NCBI GenBank assembly: GCA_018268195.1
Contig: JAFDWZ010000013.1
Coordinates: 1-45,483, forward strand
DNA: 45,483 nt
Direction of reading: 5' to 3'
Source of the DNA: Bacteroidota bacterium
GTDB lineage: Bacteria > Bacteroidota > Bacteroidia > AKYH767-A > OLB10
Within the stretch, counting starts at the first letter, position 1. Each line of letters starts with the position of its first letter. This document shows, piece by piece, positions 1-8,249 of the stretch. The position numbers were made by a program, and so were the translations under genes. The notes under the pieces are model-generated. The model saw only the letters and a list, made by a program, of their open reading frames with translations. It was not told the DNA's origin and did not search any database.

Positions 1-1
1 A

Positions 2-124
2 CAACAAAAAGAAAAAGGCGGGCAAGGATTCTTGCTCGGGACTACGAGTGTAGAGAAGAATAATTTTTTTGTTTTATCACTTGCTGCAAATAGCAATCCG
101 CAGAAAATTGTTTCTACAACTTAG
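2..124 (+). CDS. C-terminal end of an unknown protein (5' truncated)
   Basis: An open frame enters from the left edge and stops with TAG, giving about 40 residues that end in NPQKIVSTT. The composition is protein-like (VEKNNFFVLSLAANSN) and the other two plus frames close early, so I read this as the end of a gene that starts outside the window. No family can be recognised from so short a tail. It meets the lamin-tail gene tail to tail and overlaps its end by 11 bases. The alternative is untranslated sequence; a short GCAAG/CTTGC hairpin lies in it. Confidence 0.4.
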   Translation, partial: QQKEKGGQGFLLGTTSVEKNNFFVLSLAANSNPQKIVSTT

Positions 125-2717
125 TAGCTACTACAAAAGCTTTCTTGAATTTTTTTGTCGAGCCTGTGGGGTTAAATACTTCAGCATATAACACATAAAT
201 TCCTGTTGCTGCTTTTTCATTACGTTCGTTAATGCCATCCCATGTAAAAGAGTCGTTAGGAGCCAGCAATTTCGACTTTACAAGATTCTTAACAAGTTGC
301 CCTGCATCGTTATAAATTTTAGCATTGAGCATATAACCATTTTCATTCAGATTAAGGTAAAAGGTTATCACATCATTATACCCATCATCATCCGGTGAAA
401 AAATTTCAGGTTGAATGCTTAACTCTCCATTGGGAATTTGCTCACTTGCAGACTGTGAATTTTTATATCCAGGTGTGGCATATCCCACCTTAGCTGCTGC
501 CGAATGCCAGTTGCCAATATCCTGTGTAGGACGAGTGAAACTGATTCGTTCTAAGGAAACACCATTGACATCATCTATTAAAGGGTAATGCATGGAAGCA
601 GTATAAGCAAAACGATCTAAACGATTAAAGGAATAATCCGTAATAATGCATGTGCCTTTGTCGTCATTGTAGGATGGAAGAGAAGATTGTAAAATATTTT
701 CTTTTACTGCCGAAGGATAGAACGTCATAAGTGAGGCTACATCAGATGTGAGAGCTACATAATCTCCGGGGAAAAATAAATACCCGTCACTGCTGATAAC
801 ATAATTTGTTGCAATAGAGTCAAGATTATCAGTGTTGCAGATACGCAAGTTCTTCAGGTCAAAAACCTTGGTGGAATTGTTATACAGTTCAACAAAATCA
901 TTTCCTCCGGTTTTTGGATTAAATAATATTTCATTGATGAGGATACCTCCTGACGTTACGGCTTCAGGCAAAGCAACTTTCAGACTGAGTGTTCCGGTAA
1001 TTTTATTTCCGGGGCAATCAGTAATATCATCACTTACGGTAACATGATAAATAATTCCGTTTTGCAGAGGAGATGAAAGTATGAGTGACACAATACGGTC
1101 GTTAATGTTAACAGTTAAAGGTTGCCCGATTCCGTTATCAATGGAATAGCTGGATGCAAGTGCTGCAACAGCAGCATCGGGAGTTTTTGAAAAGGTTAAA
1201 TCAATTTGTGTCGAGGATGCAAGATAAGCACGCAGGAGTTCAGGTGAGGTTGTGTCAGTATAATTTCCTTTCACACTGTTTATTTTTCCCGGTGTTCCTC
1301 CTGAAGGGTCGTTTGATGCCAACCAATTATAGCGCACATCACAAGTGAAGTCAGGGTTTATTCGTTCAATGGTAAAACCTCCGTTTTTCTTGGTGCTGTT
1401 ATTGTAGTAATCATCACTGAAAACCACTCGGTCAATTTGCTGACTATTGTTGTCGAATAATTTTAAATCATCTCCTATATCATTGTTAAGGGAAGGGAAT
1501 GAAGGAGTTCCGGCCACATTACCGTAAGCAGAGAACAATGGAGCATCGCTGCTTTTACATACAATCAGATAATCTCCCGGCTGAATAGAAACATTGCCAA
1601 TTACTGCTACTGATGTCGAACCATCACTAATTTTCCATCCGTTAAGATTTATGATGGCAGAAGAACGGTTAAACAATTCTACAAACTCAGCATTAGGTAA
1701 TGGTGCTGAAGATACGGGTTCAAAATAAATTTCATTGATGACTATATCAAAAGGCTGTGCAATTACAGGTGCTTGATAGGTGAAGTTTGAAGTGGAGTTG
1801 GATGCGATAGGATTTCCTGCAAGGTCTTCCACATTATTAATGGTGATGGTGTTGGCGGTTCCGCTGTTGAAAGGAGTTGAAAAAACAAGATGCACAACTG
1901 AAAAATCAGAAGCATCACGTGTAGCGGTTGATGGATTACCTAAACCATTATTTACGGAGTAGTTGGTTGCTGTTTGAGCTGAAAGCTGCGATATAGGTTC
2001 AGAAAAGTGCACATCTGCCTGAGTGGATGAAGCGGCAACAGTGTTTATAATTGTAGGTGCAATAACATCAGCAATATTGGGTATGACAAAATCATCGAAG
2101 AAAAAATTAGTTGCATTGCTGGAAGTATAGTTACAAACTACTCCAAAATAATTTCCGCTGTTATAAGTAACATCGGTGCCGGTGGCTTGCAAACTGAAAT
2201 TTGTTCCGGCAGCGGCATCAGCAAAAATGCTCCATAAGCCATTGTTATCTCTTGTTACTTTCACCCTGATGGTGAATGCAGAGGCAAGAAATCCATCTGT
2301 ACCGCGAGCTACTGAAACGGTTGTTGTACCTGTCTGTTTAAATAATTCAATGGCATCGTTAGATAAGTTTTCGCCAAACTGAAGATAATAACCATTAAGG
2401 CTGCCTTTGAGATTTTGCGAATTGCTCACTAAATAGACTCTGGCATTATTACTTGCTGATGGTGCAAAATTGAGTTTGATATAAAACTGCCATTCCGTAT
2501 TATCAAGGGTAGGAAGGCTGGTGGCCACAGCCAGATAAGAGGAACTTGTCCCGCTGCTGTTAAGCTGCAATTGTTGCGAAGCATTGACTATAAATTGTCC
2601 TGCATCACCATTCCACGAGGGATTATTGGTAAAATCGCCATCTGAAAAATTATCGGTAATTTGTCCAAATGAAAAAATACTTTGAAACAAAAAGGCAATG
2701 ATTAAAAACTTTTTCAC
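114..2717 (-). CDS. Secreted lamin-tail-domain protein with C-terminal gliding/T9SS-type domain
   Basis: Large exported surface protein of unknown function. The start is taken at a GTG at 2717, because the peptide then begins MKKFLIIAFLFQSIFSFGQ, a clean signal peptide; an ATG at 2771 would add 18 residues that do not look like a leader. Domains in order (numbered from the GTG, 867 aa): a laminin-G/concanavalin-like sandwich about 20-215, an SbsA-type Ig-like domain about 220-315, a lamin-tail domain about 325-430 (INEIYFEP, FVELFNRS, LNGWKISDG), a second SbsA-like domain about 490-580, a second lamin-tail domain about 592-690 (INEILFNP, FVELYNNS), and a C-terminal domain about 775-867 with FSPDDDGYND and FTWDGINERNEKAATGIY, as in FlgD-like/gliding-motility CTDs. 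Such CTDs usually mark T9SS cargo. Lamin-tail domains often sit with nucleases or in surface proteins; no nuclease motif is seen here. It is divergent from asd. Confidence 0.85.
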   Translation of the reverse strand: MKKFLIIAFLFQSIFSFGQITDNFSDGDFTNNPSWNGDAGQFIVNASQQLQLNSSGTSSSYLAVATSLPTLDNTEWQFYIKLNFAPSASNNARVYLVSNSQNLKGSLNGYYLQFGENLSNDAIELFKQTGTTTVSVARGTDGFLASAFTIRVKVTRDNNGLWSIFADAAAGTNFSLQATGTDVTYNSGNYFGVVCNYTSSNATNFFFDDFVIPNIADVIAPTIINTVAASSTQADVHFSEPISQLSAQTATNYSVNNGLGNPSTATRDASDFSVVHLVFSTPFNSGTANTITINNVEDLAGNPIASNSTSNFTYQAPVIAQPFDIVINEIYFEPVSSAPLPNAEFVELFNRSSAIINLNGWKISDGSTSVAVIGNVSIQPGDYLIVCKSSDAPLFSAYGNVAGTPSFPSLNNDIGDDLKLFDNNSQQIDRVVFSDDYYNNSTKKNGGFTIERINPDFTCDVRYNWLASNDPSGGTPGKINSVKGNYTDTTSPELLRAYLASSTQIDLTFSKTPDAAVAALASSYSIDNGIGQPLTVNINDRIVSLILSSPLQNGIIYHVTVSDDITDCPGNKITGTLSLKVALPEAVTSGGILINEILFNPKTGGNDFVELYNNSTKVFDLKNLRICNTDNLDSIATNYVISSDGYLFFPGDYVALTSDVASLMTFYPSAVKENILQSSLPSYNDDKGTCIITDYSFNRLDRFAYTASMHYPLIDDVNGVSLERISFTRPTQDIGNWHSAAAKVGYATPGYKNSQSASEQIPNGELSIQPEIFSPDDDGYNDVITFYLNLNENGYMLNAKIYNDAGQLVKNLVKSKLLAPNDSFTWDGINERNEKAATGIYVLYAEVFNPTGSTKKFKKAFVVATKL

Positions 2718-2795
2718 GTTAATAGAATTAATAAGGCAGTGAAGATAAGAATACCATTGTAAATAAACCAATGTAATAGAATGTTCACTGAAATA

Positions 2796-2809
2796 AAATT
2801 TGCAAATTT
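2796..2809. promoter_or_regulatory. 14-bp perfect palindrome between divergent genes
   Basis: AAATTTGCAAATTT reads identically on both strands and lies in the 112-base gap between the lamin-tail gene (minus) and asd (plus). Each strand carries ATTTG, like the end of a Bacteroidota -7 box, but neither has the full TAnnTTTG. It could be the core of overlapping divergent promoters, an operator, or chance in AT-rich sequence. Confidence 0.25.
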
Positions 2810-2829
2810 GTACACTTAACTAAATAATT

Positions 2830-3822
2830 ATGAAAGTAGCAGTAGTGGGAGCCACGGGATTGGTAGGTCAAACAATGTTGAAAATTCTGGAAGAACGAAA
2901 ATTTCCTGTTACGGAGTTGTTGCCTGTAGCATCAGAAAAATCTGCAGGAAAGGAAGTTGTTTTTAATAATAAAAAATATAAAGTTATCACCTGCGAAGAA
3001 GCAGTTAAACAGAAACCACAGATTGCATTATTTTCGGCAGGCGGCAGCACTTCGCATCAGTGGGCACCTTTATTTGCACAAGCCGGCACTACGGTTATTG
3101 ATAATTCATCGGCATGGCGTATGGACGAACATTGCCCTCTGGTAGTTCCTGAGATTAATGCTGATGTATTGCAGCCCAAACATAAAATCATTGCCAACCC
3201 GAATTGTTCAACCATTCAGATGGTGCTTGCGTTAAATCCGTTGCACAAAAAATATAAAATCAAAAGAGTAGTTGTCTCCACATATCAGTCTGTTTCGGGT
3301 ACAGGAAAAAAGGCTGTTGATCAGTTGATGAATGAACGTACAGGAAAAGAAGGACCTATGGCTTACTTGCATCCCATTGATTTGAATGTTTTGCCGCAGA
3401 TAGATGTTTTTCTTGACAACAAATACACCAAGGAAGAAATGAAAATGGTGAATGAAACCAGAAAAATTATGAGAGATGATTCCATTCGTGTTACAGCTAC
3501 TACGGTGCGTGTGCCTGTGAAGGGAGGTCACAGCGAATCGGTAAATGTGGAGTTTGAAAATGATTTTGAACTGGATGATGTGTATGACTTATTAAATCAT
3601 ACACAGGGAGTGGTAGTGGTAGATGATATTTCCAAAGCAGTGTATCCGATGCCACTTTATGCTGAGGGTAAGGATGAAGTATTTGTGGGACGAATCCGTA
3701 GAGATGAATCGCAACCCAAAAGTTTAAACATGTGGGTTGTGGCCGATAATTTAAGAAAAGGTGCTGCCACCAATGCAGTGCAGATTGCAGAGTACTTGGT
3801 AAAACAGCAATTGGTAAAATAA
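2830..3822 (+). CDS. asd: Aspartate-semialdehyde dehydrogenase
   Basis: Reduces aspartyl phosphate to aspartate semialdehyde with NADPH, the branch-point step for lysine/diaminopimelate, threonine and methionine in the cytoplasm. The 330-residue protein starts with the Rossmann nucleotide motif VGATGLVGQ (6-14). The active-site cysteine is C126 in NPNCST and the catalytic histidine is H234 in VKGGHSESV; both are intact and the length is normal for the family. It is a single gene, divergent from the lamin-tail gene and closed by a strong bidirectional terminator at 3822. No further lysine or threonine pathway gene lies nearby, but metH in the same window uses a product of the same branch. Confidence 0.97.
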   Translation: MKVAVVGATGLVGQTMLKILEERKFPVTELLPVASEKSAGKEVVFNNKKYKVITCEEAVKQKPQIALFSAGGSTSHQWAPLFAQAGTTVIDNSSAWRMDEHCPLVVPEINADVLQPKHKIIANPNCSTIQMVLALNPLHKKYKIKRVVVSTYQSVSGTGKKAVDQLMNERTGKEGPMAYLHPIDLNVLPQIDVFLDNKYTKEEMKMVNETRKIMRDDSIRVTATTVRVPVKGGHSESVNVEFENDFELDDVYDLLNHTQGVVVVDDISKAVYPMPLYAEGKDEVFVGRIRRDESQPKSLNMWVVADNLRKGAATNAVQIAEYLVKQQLVK

Positions 3823-3851
3823 AAAAGCTGCCTTTATGAGGCAGCTTTTTT
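3822..3851. terminator. Bidirectional intrinsic terminator between asd and the zinc peptidase gene
   Basis: AAAAAGCTGCC and GGCAGCTTTTTT form an 11-bp stem around a 7-base loop (TTTATGA). A run of T follows on both strands, so it can end asd from the left and the minus-strand peptidase gene from the right. Confidence 0.9.
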
Positions 3852-3867
3852 CTGATATATGGTCTTA

Positions 3868-4548
3868 TTAATTTCTTCTTCCACCCAAGTAAATCATCAC
3901 GTAGTACATCAGAGTTGCTAAGGCACCGAGTGCTTCTACTACATAGGTCATTGCAGCCCACCAAAGTGCATCTTTTGCCTTGGCATGTTCTGCAGGAGTA
4001 ACCATTCTGCTGCTCTCAAGCCATACCAGCGCTCTTTTGCTGGCATCAAATTCTACAGGTAGAGTGATAAAGCTGAAAAGTACTGTCATTGCAAACAGAA
4101 TAATTCCTGCAAGCAACAATGAAGGGAATGTATTAATCAGTAAAATTCCTGCAAGTAAAACCCACTGCACCCATTTGGATGCGAAACTTACCACCGGCAC
4201 TAATGCTGATCGTAACTGAAGCATTGCATAAGCTTTAGCATGTTGCACTGCGTGGCCACATTCATGTGCAGCAACAGCAGCAGAGGCAGCATTACGTCCG
4301 CTATATACAGGTTGGCTCAGATTCACTGTGCGATCTAAGGGGTTGTAGTGATCGGTAAGTTGTCCTTCCACAGAAATTACTTTCACATCATTTATCCCAT
4401 TATCGCGAAGCATTTTTTCTGCAATTTCTTTACCACTCATCCCATTGCACAATGTTTCCTGCGAGTATTGTTCAAACTTTCGTTTGAGTTGTGCGCTCAC
4501 CAGCCATCCGATGAGCATAAAAATAATTATTATAAGGTAAATTCCCAT
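3868..4548 (-). CDS. Membrane zinc metallopeptidase, YugP family (Zn_peptidase_2)
   Basis: Predicted integral-membrane neutral zinc peptidase of 226 residues. Zinc-binding HECGH is at 95-99 within AAVAAHECGHAVQHA, and E166 in LPVEFDASKRA, a conserved family segment, is the probable third ligand. Hydrophobic segments lie at about 1-18, 115-138, 143-165 and 200-220. Family members (B. subtilis YugP and relatives) have no well-defined substrate. It appears to be a single-gene transcript: a TAnnTTTG box lies about 65 bases upstream and the terminator shared with asd follows. The ABC permease gene upstream ends 117 bases before the start. Confidence 0.88.
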   Translation of the reverse strand: MGIYLIIIIFMLIGWLVSAQLKRKFEQYSQETLCNGMSGKEIAEKMLRDNGINDVKVISVEGQLTDHYNPLDRTVNLSQPVYSGRNAASAAVAAHECGHAVQHAKAYAMLQLRSALVPVVSFASKWVQWVLLAGILLINTFPSLLLAGIILFAMTVLFSFITLPVEFDASKRALVWLESSRMVTPAEHAKAKDALWWAAMTYVVEALGALATLMYYVMIYLGGRRN

Positions 4549-4613
4549 TTTTCTATTTTCGATTTGATGTGTAACAGTTTATTGATATTTAAGTTTTGTC
4601 GTCAAAAAGTATG

Positions 4614-4621
4614 CAAATATA
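4614..4621 (-). promoter_or_regulatory. Candidate -7 box for the zinc peptidase gene
   Basis: TATATTTG on the minus strand matches the Bacteroidota -7 element TAnnTTTG exactly, about 65 bases before the start codon. No clear TTTG -33 box is seen at the expected distance. Confidence 0.4.
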
Positions 4622-4665
4622 CATAGTCTGCACTTTTGGCAGAAACGTATGGCACAAGGACGTTA

Positions 4666-5754
4666 TTATTCCCAGCGAAAAGTTTTGGCAGCAAGCAGAT
4701 AAATACCAATTCCCCACCCAAGCAGTACGAGCAATTGTGTCGAAACATCTAGTAGCCCTGCTCCTTCAAATGCCACTTTTCGCATGGCATCATTAAGGTA
4801 GGTTAACGGCATGGCTTTACAGATGGGTTGCATCCATGAGGGAAAAACTTCAATAGGAAAAAAAGTTCCGGCAAGCAGAAATTGTGGCAGTGTAATAATG
4901 TTGGAGATAGGAGGTATGGTGCTTTCACTTTTGGCAATTCCCGACACCACAAACCCAAAGCCCATGAAAATAATTAGTCCAAATGCACACAGCAGCAACA
5001 TTAACAAAAAAGTTGACCAGCCATGAATGAGAGTAAATCCAAAGGCATATTTTCCTATAGTAATGATGAAGCAGGCTCCAAGCAATGAAAAAACCATTCG
5101 GCTTAATGCTTCGCCAAATACGATGGAGATACGCTTTACCGGTGTTGCAAAAAATCGTTTTATGACAAGAGTCTGACGTAAGCTGAAAAATACAAATGCA
5201 GTACCGAAAACACCTGTTGACAGCAATGCAAAACCCAGCTGCCCGGGCAAAATAAAATCTATTTGCTTGTACTCACGTCCCGGAACAACTTCCTGTTTCA
5301 GCTGAGCCATAGGATGCTGAATGTGTGCCGTCTGAAAGTTCACCTTGTTGATGATGTTGTCCAGAATACTGTGTGCAAGAGCTCCTTTTTCGGGTGAAGC
5401 AGTGGAGGTGATAAGGTGTGCAGTAAAATCAGTGTTGCTGTTATTGAGTTTTTCTATTTTTAAGATTCCATCAATTTCGCCTTTTTGAAGTGATTGTTGC
5501 ATTTTGTCATACGAACCTTCAACCTTTTTAATAACATCCATTTTCTGAATGGCCTGGCTAATGGCGTTGTTGGAATCTCCTGAAGGGTCAACATAAAGTT
5601 TTACACTCACTTTTCCTCCGGAAAGAAATCCGAAAACAAGGATAAATATGAGTGGAAATGCAAGAGTGAAAACCACAGCACTTGGGCTGCGTGTTATAGA
5701 GCGGAAACTGGCCTTTGAAATTGCCATCATTGCTCTGAACTGTGAGTATTTCAT
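4666..5754 (-). CDS. ABC-2 type transporter permease
   Basis: Membrane subunit of an ABC exporter, 362 residues. The N-terminus (residues about 1-48, ending TLAFPLIFILVFGFLSGG) gives a cytoplasmic helix and TM1. An extracytoplasmic domain of about 130 residues follows, then five hydrophobic segments in the C-terminal half with the ABC2_membrane_3 signature around LAGTFFPIEVFPSWMQPICKA. This topology fits drug, polysaccharide or lipid exporters of the YhhJ/YadH class, but the substrate cannot be told. No ATP-binding subunit lies on either side: the neighbours are a peptidase and an acetyltransferase. The ATPase must be encoded elsewhere, or this unit was separated from it. The gene has its own TAnnTTTG box. 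Confidence 0.85.
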   Translation of the reverse strand: MKYSQFRAMMAISKASFRSITRSPSAVVFTLAFPLIFILVFGFLSGGKVSVKLYVDPSGDSNNAISQAIQKMDVIKKVEGSYDKMQQSLQKGEIDGILKIEKLNNSNTDFTAHLITSTASPEKGALAHSILDNIINKVNFQTAHIQHPMAQLKQEVVPGREYKQIDFILPGQLGFALLSTGVFGTAFVFFSLRQTLVIKRFFATPVKRISIVFGEALSRMVFSLLGACFIITIGKYAFGFTLIHGWSTFLLMLLLCAFGLIIFMGFGFVVSGIAKSESTIPPISNIITLPQFLLAGTFFPIEVFPSWMQPICKAMPLTYLNDAMRKVAFEGAGLLDVSTQLLVLLGWGIGIYLLAAKTFRWE

Positions 5755-5784
5755 TGTTAATTCTTAGAATCTGATTTCAGGCGT

Positions 5785-5792
5785 CAAAAGTA
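5785..5792 (-). promoter_or_regulatory. Candidate -7 box for the ABC permease gene
   Basis: TACTTTTG on the minus strand is an exact TAnnTTTG match 30 bases before the start codon. The -33 region is not recognisable. Confidence 0.4.
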
Positions 5793-5888
5793 ATTCAGTT
5801 ATATTCTCTATGCGTTACTTTTTATTAAAAAATTGTGATTTTATTAAACAATGATAAGGTCGGGTCAATTTTTCTCTGCAAAATGAAT

Positions 5889-6359
5889 CTATGCACGAAT
5901 CATGTAAAAATGAGGGATATTGTCTTCCGGAAAAGCATCACCATGCACCTGAAATCCATACGACTCATAGAAACTTCTGAGATAACACTGAGCCATAATT
6001 TTTATCGGTTGCATACCGAACAGATTTATACACTCTTCAAGTGAGCGAGAGAACAATTCACGACCGATACCGGTGCCTCTCACTTCAAAATGAGTAGCTA
6101 CTCTGCCAATGGATGGCTCGGCATAAAGAATACCGGGAGGAATAATTCTGCTGTAGGCCACTACTAAATTGTTTTTGCGACCTGTAAGATGCAAGGACAG
6201 CTTGTCGGTATCGTCCAAATCGCGATAGGGGCAGGTTTGCTCCACAACAAAAACCTGTTGCCGCATTTGCAGCAAATCATACAGCTCATTTACCGACAGC
6301 CGGTTGAAGGCTTTCAGTGACCACAGCATGTCATGGGTGTTTTGTTTGGATGCAGGCAT
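5889..6359 (-). CDS. elaA: GNAT family N-acetyltransferase, ElaA type
   Basis: Small cytoplasmic acetyltransferase of 156 residues, the usual ElaA length. The ElaA N-terminal signature is present (LYDLLQMRQQVFVVEQ, then CPYRDLDDTD), followed by the GNAT core VVAYSRIIPPG and the acetyl-CoA pyrophosphate-binding loop RGTGIGRELFSRSL at about 114-127. The acceptor substrate of ElaA proteins is not established. It stands alone, with an exact TAnnTTTG box 38 bases before the start. The DUF4271 gene diverges from it. Confidence 0.9.
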   Translation of the reverse strand: MPASKQNTHDMLWSLKAFNRLSVNELYDLLQMRQQVFVVEQTCPYRDLDDTDKLSLHLTGRKNNLVVAYSRIIPPGILYAEPSIGRVATHFEVRGTGIGRELFSRSLEECINLFGMQPIKIMAQCYLRSFYESYGFQVHGDAFPEDNIPHFYMIRA

Positions 6360-6396
6360 ATCATTAGGATTTATTGTTAACGAAAAAATATCAATG

Positions 6397-6404
6397 CAAA
6401 ATTA
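6397..6404 (-). promoter_or_regulatory. Candidate -7 box for the elaA-like gene
   Basis: TAATTTTG on the minus strand fits TAnnTTTG, 38 bases before the start codon; -33 box unclear. Confidence 0.4.
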
Positions 6405-6485
6405 AAAGTTAAAGCAATAAAAACTGCGGCAATGATTGAGTGTAAAAATTTGTAAACGGCAGCAGATTTTCGCAGAGTAATTCAA

Positions 6486-6493
6486 TACTTTTG
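6486..6493 (+). promoter_or_regulatory. -7 box immediately before the DUF4271 start
   Basis: TACTTTTG ends only five bases before the ATG at 6499. With the usual spacing from box to transcription start, the message would begin at or within one or two bases of the ATG, that is, be leaderless. No TTTG at the -33 distance. Confidence 0.45.
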
Positions 6494-6498
6494 CAACC

Positions 6499-7455
6499 AT
6501 GTCAGCAGGTCAGATTATCCGCAGAGATAGCAACAACACAGGCGTAACTGCAGGTAGTGCCAATCATGTTCATCAGATAATTTCGGAACTTACTAAAGCC
6601 GACTCCGTTGGAGTCACAGATAATACTCTTGCCGTTGCTGACTCAGGCAGTGCTATGAACGATTCAGTGGCGAAGGTTGCTGCATTCCGGTTTGTTGACG
6701 AAGAAAATACAGACCTAACATCCACAGATATTTCTTTCCTGCCGGCATCATCATATTTAGGTAATCAATCATTAAGTGTACAGTCCGGATCACCGGTTTC
6801 ATTTAATAAGCAGGTTCCCGACTGGTATGCCACAACAATCTTTTTACTCATAGCAGGAATTACCGTGATTAAAGTTTTTTATCACAGTATTTTCAGACAG
6901 ATGATTAATGCGCTTTACAATTTTGCGGTTACCAATCAGGTGGTGCGCGATGAAAACATGCTGGTACAGCGTGCTTCTATTTTGCTGAATGCAATTTTTT
7001 ACGGTGGTGCAGGATTATTTTTATACTGGGTAAGCGTGAAACTCAGTTGGAATAATCCGCTTATCAATCACGGTTTGTTGCGATTTTTGTTTTTTGCTTT
7101 TGTTACGGCTGTATTTTTTTCAGTGAAAATGCTTTTGTTAAAATTTATAGGATGGATTTTTGGCATTGACAAGCAGATTGCCGTCTATGTGTTTTCTATC
7201 TTTTTAGCTAACAATGCCATAGGAGTGGTGCTGGTAATTGCTGCCGCTGCAATGGCCTATCTCACTGAAATTGCATTTGTGAATTATCTGTGGCTGGTGC
7301 TGGCATCGGTAATAATAGCATTTCTTTATCTGTTTTACAGAGCCATACTAATATCCCGTACCATACCGGGGTTCAGATTGTATTATTTATTTTTATACTT
7401 TTGCACCCTTGAAATTGTACCGTTGATTTTAATTATAAAATTAACTATTTGGTAA
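6499..7455 (+). CDS. DUF4271 membrane protein
   Basis: Multi-pass membrane protein of 318 residues, in the position where Bacteroidota genomes usually carry a DUF4271 gene: directly before uroporphyrinogen-III synthase. Residues 1 to about 110 are polar, serine/aspartate-rich and low in complexity, probably disordered. Hydrophobic segments then follow at about 113-130, 158-175, 195-215, 232-255, 263-283 and 297-316. No enzymatic motif is visible and the family has no assigned function. The constant link to hemD suggests a role in haem synthesis or its membrane side, which is inference only. hemD starts 20 bases downstream, so the two are probably one operon. Confidence 0.75.
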   Translation: MSAGQIIRRDSNNTGVTAGSANHVHQIISELTKADSVGVTDNTLAVADSGSAMNDSVAKVAAFRFVDEENTDLTSTDISFLPASSYLGNQSLSVQSGSPVSFNKQVPDWYATTIFLLIAGITVIKVFYHSIFRQMINALYNFAVTNQVVRDENMLVQRASILLNAIFYGGAGLFLYWVSVKLSWNNPLINHGLLRFLFFAFVTAVFFSVKMLLLKFIGWIFGIDKQIAVYVFSIFLANNAIGVVLVIAAAAMAYLTEIAFVNYLWLVLASVIIAFLYLFYRAILISRTIPGFRLYYLFLYFCTLEIVPLILIIKLTIW

Positions 7456-7475
7456 TTGAATAGGGAAATTAAAAA

Positions 7476-8231
7476 ATGACCGGAAATTCTAAGGTAAAAA
7501 CAATTTTAGTTACACAGCCAAAACCAGAGACGGATAAGAATCCATACTTTGATCTTGCAAAGAAGTTTAATCTTAAAATTGACTTCAGGCCGTTTATTCA
7601 GATTGAAGGTATTCCGTCAAAAGATTTCAGGAGAGATAGAGTGAATCTGCCCGATTTTCAGGCTGTAATCCTCACCAGTCGTCAGGCTGCTGATCATTAT
7701 TTTCGTATGGCCAGCGAAATGCGTTTTACTTCATTTGATGATGTAAAATTTTTCTGCGTATCGGAGTCTACAGCATTTTATCTGCAGAAATATATTACCT
7801 ATCGCAAGCGTAAGGTGTTTTATGGCAACAACAGCATTAACGATTTGGTAGATGTTTTGAAGAAACATAAAAAGGAAAAATTTCTGTTGCCTTGCAGTGA
7901 AGTGATGAATCCCGATATCATCAACACTTTGAAAGAAAGCGATATTGATTTTGCTACGGCTGCAATTTACCGTACGGTAAGCAGTGATTTGTCAGACATT
8001 GACATCAATGCCTTCGACATGATTGTGTTTTTCAGCCCTTCAGGTGTTCAGTCGTTGATGAAGAATTTTCCGAAGTACAAACAAAGCAATACACGAATAG
8101 CAACCTTTGGAGCAACTACTGCACAAACAGCAAAGGATGCCAAACTTAAGGTGGAAATTATGGCTCCTGTGCCCGAAGCTCCAAGTATGACCATGGCTAT
8201 TGAGCAGTATCTGAAAAAAGCCAATAAGTAA
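7476..8231 (+). CDS. hemD: Uroporphyrinogen-III synthase
   Basis: Cyclises hydroxymethylbilane to uroporphyrinogen III with inversion of ring D, the last common step to haem, sirohaem and cobalamin. The 251-residue length and the two-lobed HEM4 pattern fit: VILTSRQAADHYF in the first lobe, IYRTV around residues 163-168, and MIVFFSPSGVQSLMKNF with IATFGATTAQTAK in the second. The family is highly divergent in sequence, but the FFSPSG and FGATTA segments and the DUF4271 neighbour make the call safe. It is the second gene of a two-gene operon and converges on the anti-sigma gene with only 18 bases between. Confidence 0.9.
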   Translation: MTGNSKVKTILVTQPKPETDKNPYFDLAKKFNLKIDFRPFIQIEGIPSKDFRRDRVNLPDFQAVILTSRQAADHYFRMASEMRFTSFDDVKFFCVSESTAFYLQKYITYRKRKVFYGNNSINDLVDVLKKHKKEKFLLPCSEVMNPDIINTLKESDIDFATAAIYRTVSSDLSDIDINAFDMIVFFSPSGVQSLMKNFPKYKQSNTRIATFGATTAQTAKDAKLKVEIMAPVPEAPSMTMAIEQYLKKANK

Positions 8232-8249
8232 TCCGAAACACTTTGCCGG

